From positions 1-14,254 of the forward strand of contig JAEPRB010000455.1 in the NCBI GenBank assembly GCA_016758965.1: a stretch of DNA of 14,254 nucleotides, written 5' to 3'. Positions 1 to 6,770 of this stretch are shown here, piece after piece (within the stretch, counting starts at the first letter, position 1; every line of letters starts with the position of its first letter). Below the pieces are notes generated by a model. The model made no database searches. It was not told the origin of the DNA and saw nothing but the letters and a program-made list of their open reading frames with translations. The DNA is from Circinella minor. Its lineage: Eukaryota > Mucoromycota > Mucoromycetes > Mucorales > Lichtheimiaceae. Position numbers and translations under genes: made by a program.

Positions 1-142
1 TTGATTGCCACTTGACCTTATATCCTTTCTCTTGAAGTTTGCTGATCAACTTAAACATAGTGTGATCTGGATCGTTGTTAAATATTGTCTGGCGTAAATT
101 TGTAATATCTTTAGGATCAACAATTTTGCTTTTAGCAGCAAG
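1..142 (-). pseudogene. MULE-like transposase fragment, runs off the left edge
   Basis: The minus strand is open for 47 codons, reading LAAKSKIVDPKD, then ITNLRQTIFNNDPDH and a tail LISKLQEKGYKVKWQS. In fungal Mutator-like transposases a 'DI-NLR' block followed by 'L...L...GY' commonly lies N-terminal to the catalytic core, and this fits that pattern from memory; no search was possible. A stop lies just upstream in the same frame, inside the tandem array, and no initiator ATG is visible, so this is either an exon with its 5' end elsewhere or a truncated remnant. The downstream part lies outside the window. The family call is tentative. Confidence 0.35.
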
Positions 143-149
143 AAATGAG

Positions 150-540
150 ATACATATAAAATATAATTTTATCTGCTTACAAAGAACAGGTTTGTCCGCT
201 TATGATAAATGACTTTATTCAGTTATGAGAGTTAATTTATTCGCTTAGAAAAGATAACTTTTTCCGCTTATTATAAGTAATATCATCTACTTATAAAGAG
301 TAAACTTCTTCGCTTATAAAACATAAGCTTATTCACTTATAAAAGTAAACTTTTTCACATATAAAGAATAGAGATCTTCCTATATGAATGGGAAGATTGT
401 ACACAAATGAAAAGTAATGATGTTCCCAAATGAGAAAAATGAACTTTGCAAATGAACGGCGATATGGTTCATATATGATAATTAAAAAAATCCACTAGTG
501 AAAGTCAGAGTTTTTAACAAGTGATAGAAGGGGTTTTTGG
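150..540. repeat. divergent 22-23 bp tandem array, about 16-17 units
   Basis: Related units start near 152, 173, 196, 220, 242, 265, 288, 311, 334, 356, 379, 402, 425, 448, 470, 493 and 516, so spacing is almost always 22-23 bp. Left units resemble CRCTTATAAAAGTAAACTT; right units drift to CACAAATGAAAAGTAATG and CACTAGTGAAAGTCAGAG. The phase is kept while the sequence drifts gradually from left to right. There are no unique spacers. It lies directly upstream of the minus-strand MULE-like scrap, so it may be the subterminal region of that element; this is inference. Confidence 0.75.
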
Positions 541-632
541 CCTGGGCACCATAACTGGGGCGGACGGATTTAATTATTTTGAAAAGACTTATTATATTAA
601 AATGGGTGCACTAAATTTTGGCTCACTGGCCA
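541..632. mobile_element. about 90 bp mini-element or fragment with CAGTGAGCC end
   Basis: On the minus strand one end reads CAGTGAGCCAAAATTTAGTG and the other CAGTTATGGTGCCCAGG. The same order of ends (CAGTGAGCCTAAATTTTTGG ... ATTATGGCACCC) occurs in the 6771-7180 element in the opposite orientation, so the two are probably related non-autonomous elements. No clear target duplication is visible. Confidence 0.3.
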
Positions 633-646
633 TAGGTGGGGGATAG

Positions 647-674
<28 letters not shown>
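647..674. repeat. 28-base homopolymer T run
   Basis: An uninterrupted run of T, equal to A28 on the minus strand. On that strand it follows directly after a 22-nt hairpin. It could be the poly(A) tail of a retroposed sequence or simple slippage. Confidence 0.9.
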
Positions 675-678
<4 letters not shown>

Positions 679-696
679 GTGCCGTTAGGCGCACAT
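675..696. other. 9-bp stem, GTTA tetraloop hairpin next to the T run
   Basis: ATGTGTGCC (675-683) pairs with GGCGCACAT (688-696) across the loop GTTA. All nine pairs form, one of them G-T wobble. It is far more GC-rich than the surroundings and abuts the T28 run. Confidence 0.6.
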
Positions 697-750
697 TGAA
701 AAAAAAATTAATAAAATGTATAAAAATGGGAAAAATAAGCAATAAAACAG

Positions 751-756
751 TTTATT
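751..756 (-). promoter_or_regulatory. candidate poly(A) signal AATAAA for the copy A gene
   Basis: The minus strand has AATAAA about 130 bases past the TAA stop at 883-885, a reasonable distance for a fungal 3' UTR. In such AT-rich DNA chance matches are frequent, so this is only a candidate. Confidence 0.3.
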
Positions 757-882
757 AAAAGATATAATTTGTACAAGATGTTATAGTGAAAAAGAAATAG
801 AGAGAATGTGGAGACAGTGTAGATAATTATAAATAAATAAAGAATACATATATAATAGATGTTGATGAACTACTTAGACAGT

Positions 883-2172
883 TTAACTACTTTTTTCGCA
901 TTTTGATGGCCAGAACCGACCACGGCATTTTTTTCTTTTGCAAGTATTGCATTGATTGGGACAATGTGGACATTCTTTTGGTGTGTACCGACCACTACAT
1001 TCTTCTTTTCCACAATGAATGCACTTTTCAGGTGCATTTTTACAATAACGTGTTTTTGAACGGCCTGGACACTCACTACGATCACAAATAGAGCAATGTC
1101 TTATTTGACGCTGGCTTATATTTGTTGCACTTGTTGGTGGGATAGAAGTTGGAGCAGTTGGATTATAAGATGATATGTAGTTTGTATTTGTATAAAATGG
1201 CAAAGGAATATTGTTAAGTACAGTATATATTGACTGCGGTGGTATATATTCATGTTGGTGATTGGTGGTATAATTGTCGAAAGGTATGTTATTGGGAGGT
1301 CTTGGTGCAATCAATAATGGTGCTTGTGGTGGTATTGGTAAACGGATATCAGAATTGGCGTTGGCATTAGTGTTATTTAAGGTATGTATAGGTTGTTGTT
1401 CAGATGAAGGTAGCACTGTATTTGAATTACTGTTGGTATTATCAAAGTTTGTGATTATTGCAGCAGCTTGTTCCATTCGAGGAACCTTTAATGGCGATAA
1501 CAATAATGCTGATTCAGCTGTCCGCTTTCGAGTTGAAGACTGGACTGTTTTACGCATATTTTCGCAGATCGCATAATTAATATTGACAGTGTTTATATAT
1601 GTGCTTCTATCCTTTCGAATGTTTTCGTACGTTTTTAATTGCTCTGGCGTTTTATAGTATATCATCTTCCCATTAGCTTCAGCTGACCAAAGTTTCGCCA
1701 ATAAATTCCAATCTGGCTCCTTTGCTGTTGCAAATCGTACATCTTTTTCCAGATAATTTAAAAACATCGAGACTTCTTCTTTTGTGTGGATAGGTGTCAT
1801 CGCGTATTTTGTTCCTTGTTTTTCTTTTAAATACTCATATTGAGTTTTGAGATTATTTTTTTTTATTTTAATAAATGGTATTGCACTAATTTCCAGAGCA
1901 TGTTTTATACTTGTCATACTACTGGTTTCTTGTTGTTGGTTGTTGCTGATATCAAATTTATCCATTTCTAAATACTCAACTAAAGTATCGGGAAGAGGAC
2001 AAATTCCAAAAGTTTCACCAGATTCATTGAAGTCAATTGCGTTACCATGTGGGTCCGCATAAATATATAACGGTTCATGATCAACGGTAATTCTAAGCTT
2101 ATTTATACTGTGGGTTATCCATGGACAATAATGTCCAGTATGTACTCTACCATATCGACTTAATGTGCCGAC
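883..2172 (-). CDS. copy A exon 5: C-terminal domain with three zinc knuckles
   Basis: 429 codons plus TAA. It begins VGTLSRYGRVHTGHYCPW, runs through GICPLPDTLVEYLEMDKFD, and has a conserved block DWNLLAKLWSAEANGKMIYY. A long Asn/Pro/Ser-rich spacer follows. The last 75 residues hold three 18-residue knuckles with one pattern, C-x2-C-x4-C-x-GR-x5-C: CSICDRSECPGRSKTRYC, CIHCGKEECSGRYTPKEC and CNTCKRKKCRGRFWPSKC. An extra CPHC lies between the second and third. Such knuckles probably bind nucleic acid or partner proteins. The Met at 1965 is internal: the open frame and homology extend to the acceptor at 2172. Copy B carries the same block with one knuckle (7342-8165). Confidence 0.75.
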   Translation of the reverse strand, partial: VGTLSRYGRVHTGHYCPWITHSINKLRITVDHEPLYIYADPHGNAIDFNESGETFGICPLPDTLVEYLEMDKFDISNNQQQETSSMTSIKHALEISAIPFIKIKKNNLKTQYEYLKEKQGTKYAMTPIHTKEEVSMFLNYLEKDVRFATAKEPDWNLLAKLWSAEANGKMIYYKTPEQLKTYENIRKDRSTYINTVNINYAICENMRKTVQSSTRKRTAESALLLSPLKVPRMEQAAAIITNFDNTNSNSNTVLPSSEQQPIHTLNNTNANANSDIRLPIPPQAPLLIAPRPPNNIPFDNYTTNHQHEYIPPQSIYTVLNNIPLPFYTNTNYISSYNPTAPTSIPPTSATNISQRQIRHCSICDRSECPGRSKTRYCKNAPEKCIHCGKEECSGRYTPKECPHCPNQCNTCKRKKCRGRFWPSKCEKSS

Positions 2173-5100
2173 CTATTATTATTTTCTTAGAGTTTGGTTA
2201 ATAAATGCAAGTAGACCAAAAGGGAGAATAATCGTAATATTTTTTTAAAAATGTGAAACATGATATTACCTTTGTATTATGCCGCAAAATATAATCCGCT
2301 AGGATTGCATCAGTCAATTGAGGTCCAGCATTAAAAGACGTGAAGTTACGAATAACGTTCTGATGTATACCTCCTTCGACAGAATTCGTTCCTCTGAAGC
2401 ATTTGTAAATAGGCAAATTATTTTTATCAGTGGCAATATGAAGATATAGCGAGAGCCCTGGAGGATCGGATACATGCCCAAGACGAATGGCTTCAAGTAC
2501 GTTGGCAGCTTGTTTCCAATTAGCACGAGTGAATAGTGTATGTCCAGTCTTTGAACATTTTAAAGGACCATAATCTTCAAATAGCTTTCGAACGATTGGT
2601 ATTAACTCTTGGGGTGGTGGAACAACTCGTTTTACTCGTTTAAGCAACCAATCCGAATTTCTCTCCATTTCTTGTTTCTATGTTCGGCCATTGGCATTTA
2701 AAAACGCTTCCATCTTTTTAGAGTCTTCTTTATCGGCAACAAACAAAGAGTCTCTAAAACACCTTTTAAATTCTTTTGATAATCCATGTTTCAATGAAAC
2801 TTTTACAGAATCAATTAAATGGAAGACATCTTTAAGGACTTGAGAATGAACTTGACCATCACTTGTGTCGACATCACTGGTTGGTCTTTGTAGTGCTTGC
2901 TCCATTTGTTCATGGCCAAATTTCATGCTTTCCTCATCAATCCCTAGTACAAGATTTTCATTATCATCTGGATTGCTTTCTGTGTCGTCTTCCTGTTCTT
3001 CTTCTATTTCTACTGCTATTCCATTATATTCTTCAATATTATTAACAGTATTTTTCGAATTATTGTTGCTACGGTTGTTTAACAATGATGATGACAATGC
3101 TTCCTGATCTTGTTCTTGATTAATCTCTATATGTTGATTTACTACTGCTGCTGCTATTGATTCTGTAGTCGTTTTCAACTGTGCCATGTCGATAACTGCA
3201 AGAAAAGGCGCATTACCAAATGTTTCTAATGGTTTTGGCATATTGTATGAATCAATTAATGCTGCAGGAATTGTAACATTAATAATACTGATTAATAGTT
3301 TGCTACTGTCGATAACTATATTATTATATGATGGTGGTTGCTCTTCTGAGATAACACCATGTGCTGCTGGTCGCCTTGAAGATCCTGGATAAAAACTGAC
3401 ATATGTTTCATGTGGGGTGGCTTTAGTGACAGGCTGGTTAATTATGGGTCTACTGTGTACTGCATTATAGATTTGTAATGATACTGAAGCGTCGAGTGCT
3501 GCATATTCTATTTGTGACGTCGACAATGTTCTTGTATTCCAATTGCTTAAACGAACAGCATCTTCTTTTGGTAACTTATGACCCAAGATTACTTCACACA
3601 TACGAGAAAGCTTCATTCTACCATCTGATATTGCACCATGGTCACGACAAAAACTTCCAAGTTCTAAACCTCCCCGGCAATATTCTTGTTCTTCTCCATC
3701 CCTTATAAAACTGCTAATAAAATCCCGAGTAATCTTGCTAAGATCACCATTAACCATTTTTCCTGTCTTCAATATACGATCACTTTTTAACAATGCTGCC
3801 AATGATACAGGTAATGTTGAATTATTGTTGTTGAGATGAAATACATAAACTATATCTTCATAGGCAAGCTGAATAACAGAAACTTTGCCTTTTATTTTTG
3901 TTGTCTTGTCATAATTCCACTCAGCATCTAACCCAATAACGATTGTTTCGTCCATCGATTTTCGAATAAGACTGTCGCAATGTCTGTTGATAATGGTAGC
4001 GTCTTTAATATAAAAATAAGTTGTAGATTCTGGAATAGTCATAGTTGGAAGATTGGTGTTAATTGTGTTGCTGTCGTTATTTATGGTAGTTGCTTGTTCA
4101 ACATCTTTAACATTATTACGTAGCGATGTAATACGTGATTCGAGGAAATGCTTATCTCCTTTGACATTATCCGTAAAAAACGCCTTAACTTCAGGATGAC
4201 CATAATAATCATACGACTTCATCATAGCATCAAATTGGGCGCAAGATAATTCAAAGACTTTGTTGGAACAAGTTGAAGAAGTTGTATTTCCCCGAACTCG
4301 TTTACTACAGTATACATGGCTGTAAAAGTTGGTTGTCCATTAATTGTACCCATGTTTTTAATGATTTTAAAAGAGTGGTCTCCTTTAAGAATTTCTCCTC
4401 CAACCATCATCACTAATTTATCCATAAATGGCCGGTATATGTCAATCATTGCTGTGTATATTCCGCGCAAATATTTTGTTGATGGGATATAGCCGGAATA
4501 TCGAGTTTTGTCATTGAATTTCGAAAATTCAGGATACATAGTTGGACTCTTTAATGCTGTCATGATGCTCATTTGTTGCTTTTGTTGCTTTTGTCGATTA
4601 TCAACTGCATCAAGATATTGAAGTTCGAGCGTGTCGTGTTTTTGTGTATGTAATTCTGCTAAAATACTACGAAAGCGTTCTGGTCCTGCTCCGTTTTGTA
4701 TACAAGATCGTAGCAAGTTTGCAAGATCTCTTGACACACCCGACTTATGAGTTAAATGGGCAGGGAAATCAGCTTGTATACGTAGTGGAAGTTGTCTGAA
4801 AAAGTCTTTATTAAAACCAGAAAAACTTTTTCTGCGGATCTTGTCTTTATCAGAATTTTTCTCTTGCAAGTACTGGTACCAAGAAGACATAATCCAAAAG
4901 CAGCTATATTTGATAGTATGTTCATATTGAATATAAGTACCTTTTTCACTCATCATTCATACAAAAAATCAGCATAACTAACTATTATATATACCTGGTC
5001 AAATCAATTACACGTCTAGGTTTATTATGTTCTTTTACTTCAATCTTGGATTTGCAGTAAGGACAGTGCAGGCTTTGAGTCCCCACAAGATAATGAGGGT

Positions 5101-6051
5101 ACCATAAAAACACACGAGGATAATATAGTTTTTTTGGATCAAGAACCACATTCTCCAAAGCAAATGAAGGCATTTTTGGCGAAACCCAATAAGTTCCTGC
5201 ATCATACTCTTTTGGTTGCTTTCTTTTTTTAAATTTACTACGAATACTGTTCAAATATTGATCAATCACGCTTCCTGAGGGACAGTTGGGCTCATCCGCA
5301 TTCTCAGCTACATTTATATCATTAATCGCAGCATTCATATCAGCCGATTCTTCAGATCCAAAAAAGTCATCATCCAAAGCAAGGACCTCTTCTTCATTGT
5401 CATTATTATCTGTTAAATCGTTTCGACGAGAATTATTTGAATCTGAATTCTCTACAGCAACAGGAGGCAAAGTAACTGTAGCAACCGAAGTAGCACGCGA
5501 TGATGACTACAAATGGGCACATAATTATAATATTCCTTTTAGTAATCTTTTTATTTTTCATATAATTTGTATACTATTATATTATAATCGATCTATTAAT
5601 AAATTAATAATACTCTACCTCCTCTTCGGTAACCTCTATAACAGAAGACGATGGAGTAACAGTAACAGTAACAGCAGATCTAGTAGGTAGTGGTGACTAC
5701 AAGTATGTCAATCATAATAATGTATCCTTTTTAGTAAATTTTTCAACTTTAACATAGGATTTTTTTTAATATTGCTATGCTATAATTTGCTGATATTATA
5801 AAGTAATAATACTACTATACCTCTTGTTCATGTTGCTGCAAATTAGACTCTACATTTATTTCAGAAGTAGTATGATGCTGTGATGGTTCTGTTGTTACAG
5901 AAGCTGAAGATGTAGATCCTGTTGCACTACCACGCGAAACAACTTGATACAAAGTTGGTTGATCAGGTCCGAGTGATTTACGGGGTCGTCCCCTTTTCTC
6001 TGGCTTATTACTGCTCTTGTTATTTTTATTATTGTTATTGCTTTTAGCCAT
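883..6051 (-). CDS. copy A: split DDE transposase gene with nested 3'-5' exonuclease (interrupted by frameshift and stop)
   Basis: Reconstructed minus-strand gene with five exons: 6051-5821, 5696-5619, 5506-4995, 4948-2270 and 2172-883. The joined product would be about 1,595 residues. Domain order: AT-hook (KRGRPRK); Ser/Thr-rich and acidic linkers; DUF6729-type zinc domain; DDE core with D1 in GDHSFK (4378-4380), D2 in FTDN (4169-4171) and E in NSVEGG (2375-2377); a complete DEDDy exonuclease between D2 and E (about 4000-3440); C-terminal domain with three zinc knuckles. Expected role is cut-and-paste transposition in the nucleus. A frameshift near 4222-4275 and a TAG at 2678-2680 break the frame, so this copy is probably inactive unless these are assembly errors. 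All four introns are GT-AG. The start could instead be the in-frame ATG at 6195, but ATG 6051 has the better context (AAAATGGC) and begins the low-complexity, family-like sequence. Confidence 0.75.
2173..2269 (-). other. copy A intron 4 (97 nt), position shared with copy B
   Basis: GTAATA donor and AATAATAG acceptor, phase 0. Splicing gives LRHNTK joined to VGTLSRYGRVHTGHYCPW, matching the family pattern. Copy B has an intron at exactly the same place (10398-10458), which supports it. Confidence 0.75.
2270..2668 (-). CDS. copy A exon 4, last part: DDE C-terminal half with catalytic Glu
   Basis: In the same frame as the preceding block, three codons beyond the TAG. It reads NSDWLLKRVKRVVPPPQELI, LFEDYGPLKCSKTG, IRLGHVSDPPGLSLYLHIA and CFRGTNSVEGGIHQN, with the catalytic Glu in SVEGG at 2375-2377, followed by DAILADYILRHNTK. 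The D2-to-E distance is about 600 residues because of the nested exonuclease and linker. It ends AAT ACA AAG before GTAATA, a phase-0 donor. Without splicing the frame would continue 23 unrelated residues to a stop at 2198. Confidence 0.75.
2678..4225 (-). CDS. copy A exon 4, middle: DDE D2 block and complete DEDDy 3'-5' exonuclease
   Basis: After the frameshift the frame reads YDYYGHPEVKAFFTDNVKG, with catalytic Asp D2 in FTDN (4169-4171). A WRN/RNase D-type exonuclease follows: Exo I VIGLDAEWNY (Asp and Glu, about 3920-3940), Exo II KTGKMVNGDLSKI (Asp 3743-3745) and Exo III IEYAALDASVSLQIY (Tyr plus Asp, about 3486-3509). All DEDDy residues are present. Next comes a Gln/Asn/Glu-rich low-complexity linker (about 3200-2900). 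The transposase helix region then resumes: VLKDVFHLIDSVKVSLKHGL and FRDSLFVADKED. Such exonucleases remove nucleotides from 3' ends; a role in trimming transposon ends or repair is inference. The frame ends at an in-frame TAG (2678-2680) within a conserved linker; the ATG at 4225 is not a true start. Confidence 0.75.
   Translation of the reverse strand: MMKSYDYYGHPEVKAFFTDNVKGDKHFLESRITSLRNNVKDVEQATTINNDSNTINTNLPTMTIPESTTYFYIKDATIINRHCDSLIRKSMDETIVIGLDAEWNYDKTTKIKGKVSVIQLAYEDIVYVFHLNNNNSTLPVSLAALLKSDRILKTGKMVNGDLSKITRDFISSFIRDGEEQEYCRGGLELGSFCRDHGAISDGRMKLSRMCEVILGHKLPKEDAVRLSNWNTRTLSTSQIEYAALDASVSLQIYNAVHSRPIINQPVTKATPHETYVSFYPGSSRRPAAHGVISEEQPPSYNNIVIDSSKLLISIINVTIPAALIDSYNMPKPLETFGNAPFLAVIDMAQLKTTTESIAAAVVNQHIEINQEQDQEALSSSLLNNRSNNNSKNTVNNIEEYNGIAVEIEEEQEDDTESNPDDNENLVLGIDEESMKFGHEQMEQALQRPTSDVDTSDGQVHSQVLKDVFHLIDSVKVSLKHGLSKEFKRCFRDSLFVADKEDSKKMEAFLNANGRT
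4222..4948 (-). CDS. copy A exon 4, first part: end of zinc domain and DDE D1 block
   Basis: Reads EKGTYIQYEHTIKYSC, then SFSGFNKDFFRQLPLRIQAD, FPAHLTHKSGVSRDLANLL and LRSCIQNGAGPERF, all typical of the segment after DUF6729. The transposase fold follows: VGGEILKGDHSFKIIKNM with catalytic Asp D1 at 4378-4380, then FTAMYTVVNEFGEIQLLQLV, the usual strand after D1. Only one Cys (KYSC) is evident where a second CxxC would be expected. After LVPTKS (about 4275) the frame goes off the family pattern (LNYLAPNLML, then TGA), while the next frame carries the expected continuation. So the true coding frame is lost here by a 1- or 2-base indel. Confidence 0.7.
4949..4994 (-). other. copy A intron 3 (46 nt)
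   Basis: GTATAT donor, a good branch-like TGCTGAT, and AG acceptor at 4950-4949. Joining gives VIDLTSEKGTYIQYEH, which restores the conserved linker of the zinc domain. At 46 nt it is near the lower limit for a fungal intron. Reading straight through meets TAA at once. Confidence 0.55.
4995..5506 (-). CDS. copy A exon 3: acidic linker and DUF6729-type zinc domain
   Basis: About 170 residues starting SSSRATSVATVT. An Asn/Asp/Glu-rich acidic stretch (NDNEEEVLALDDDFFGSEES) is followed by a basic patch (KFKKRKQPKE, possible NLS). The DUF6729-like block then follows: YWVSPKMPSF, DPKKLYYPRVFLWYPHYLVG, HCPYCKSKI and RRVIDL. CPYC is the first half of a probable zinc site. DUF6729 is a fungal domain found N-terminal to transposase/exonuclease regions; its biochemical role is not known to me, and DNA binding is inference. 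There is no ATG at the 5' end, as expected for an internal exon. It ends ACC AG before GTATAT, a phase-2 donor. Confidence 0.7.
5507..5618 (-). other. copy A intron 2 (112 nt)
   Basis: GTAGAG donor and TTTGTAG acceptor, phase 0. The acceptor region (TTACTAAAAGGAATATTATA ... TTTGTAG then TCA) parallels intron 1. The exon 3 frame hits TAG exactly at the proposed acceptor, so some splice is needed to continue upstream. Confidence 0.6.
5619..5696 (-). CDS. copy A exon 2: 26-residue Ser/Thr/Val mini-exon
   Basis: 78 bases, exactly 26 codons, with phase 0 on both sides. It begins SPLPTRSAVTVTVTPSSS and ends in an acidic EVTEEE. It resembles the start of exon 3 (SSSRATSVATVTLPPVAVE), and its donor context GAGGAG/GTAGAGTATTATTA mirrors exon 1's GAG/GTATAGTAGTATTATTA. 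Inferred to be a tandem exon duplication extending a disordered linker. Confidence 0.55.
5697..5820 (-). other. copy A intron 1 (124 nt)
   Basis: Starts GTATAG after codon GAG and ends TTGTAG before TCA. Its 3' part (TTACTAAAAAGGATA ... CTTGTAG) resembles that of intron 2, which suggests that an intron-exon unit was duplicated. Confidence 0.6.
5821..6051 (-). CDS. copy A exon 1: AT-hook N-terminus
   Basis: Encodes 77 residues beginning MAKSNNNNKNNKSSNKPEKR. An AT-hook core KRGRPRKSLGP follows an Asn/Lys-rich start; AT-hooks bind the minor groove of AT-rich DNA and are common at transposase N-termini. The rest is Ser/Thr/Gln-rich and probably disordered, ending QQHEQE before GTATAG, a phase-0 donor. 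An in-frame ATG at 6195 would add 48 residues of hydrophobic, uncharacteristic sequence, so I prefer 6051. Confidence 0.65.
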
Positions 6052-6627
6052 TTTTAATTGTAATACGTAAAAAAAAAAGTGGATACTGAGAATATACGGG
6101 TAGTAAAAAATAGAAAGATTGGATATAGTTGAAAATCTGTTTATTCTTAAAATACGTAAAATAACTACTTTTTTATATCTTTTCGAAACTATCATATAGC
6201 TATGTATCCTATTTTATCCGATCATGGGTGAACTATGTTTTATAATAATGTATGAGAGGACCTATTATATTTGACTATTATATAAATATGTATTAATCCT
6301 GTGTCATGCCCTGAAACCGTTTACAGCATTTGTTTCCTTCTTTGATGCTCCTTTTTTATCTGGATTATTAATAAGCAAGAACGAATCAAAATAGAAATAA
6401 TGTTTAATTAGTTTTATCTTTTAGAATTCACGGGGTTATATTTAACCGATTATCATAAATAAATGATATATGGTTTTTTTTATAGTGGTTCACTACAAAT
6501 ATGAGTGTAAAAATATATAAGAAAAAAAAAAGAGAGAGAGCAGAGTTAAAGAAAAGGGTATAAATGAATGTGTTCGAAGTACGAATTAACGTCGTGTGTA
6601 TATGAGAAGACCAATATCCAAATTAGG
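6052..6627. other. AT-rich 5' flank of copy A, no gene seen
   Basis: Presumed 5' UTR and promoter side of the minus-strand gene. It contains A runs and TATA-like strings too common here to single out. An open stretch with ATG at 6195 is in frame with exon 1 and is an alternative start. I see no inverted copy of the 150-540 array, so no matching element end could be placed here. Confidence 0.4.
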
Positions 6628-6635
6628 GATAGCAT

Positions 6636-6724
6636 ATTCTGTAATACAGAATAACGCATTCTCATTCGTCAATTACAAAAGGATTACAGAAAGGATTACA
6701 GAAGGGATTACAGTCTGTAATCCC
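6636..6724. repeat. 12-bp GGATTACAGAAA tandem repeat with two short palindromes
   Basis: GGATTACAG recurs at 6681, 6693 and 6705, an exact 12-bp step. The last copy forms a palindrome: GGGATTACAG (6704-6713), T, CTGTAATCCC (6715-6724). A second palindrome, ATTCTGTA (6636-6643), A, TACAGAAT (6645-6652), uses the same CTGTA core. No gene lies here; it may be a regulatory or element-end structure. Confidence 0.6.
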
Positions 6725-6770
6725 CTTTTCCATCGATTTTATTGGCTGTATTCCTTCCCCCAACTACCGC

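Noticed and set aside
150..540. CRISPR array
   Set aside because: Units are contiguous and divergent with no unique spacers, and the context is a fungal genome.
903..1576. Plus-strand open frames of 62 and 100 codons opposite the C-terminal exon
   Set aside because: They are antisense to a well-supported coding region with conserved zinc knuckles and show no protein family features of their own.
2678..2680. TAG as recoded amino acid or 28-nt intron end
   Set aside because: There is no recoding signal, TAA/TAG/TGA stops elsewhere behave normally, and a 28-nt intron would be too short.
2863..3392. Plus-strand Ser/Leu-rich open frames opposite the exonuclease linker
   Set aside because: Their composition is the mirror of low-complexity Asn/Gln/Glu codons on the minus strand.
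4222..4225. ATGA stop-start overlap read as translational coupling or programmed frameshift
   Set aside because: This is eukaryotic spliced DNA, the two frames are one protein family domain, and no slippery heptamer is in register.
4752..4949. Alternative minus-strand frame of 65 codons beginning at about 4949
   Set aside because: It overlaps conserved copy A sequence in another frame. It has a CKRK that might supply missing cysteines, but the neighbouring blocks belong to the main frame.
5286..5690. Plus-strand 134-codon frame
   Set aside because: Antisense to exons 2-3 and their intron; Ser-rich through mirrored codon repeats.
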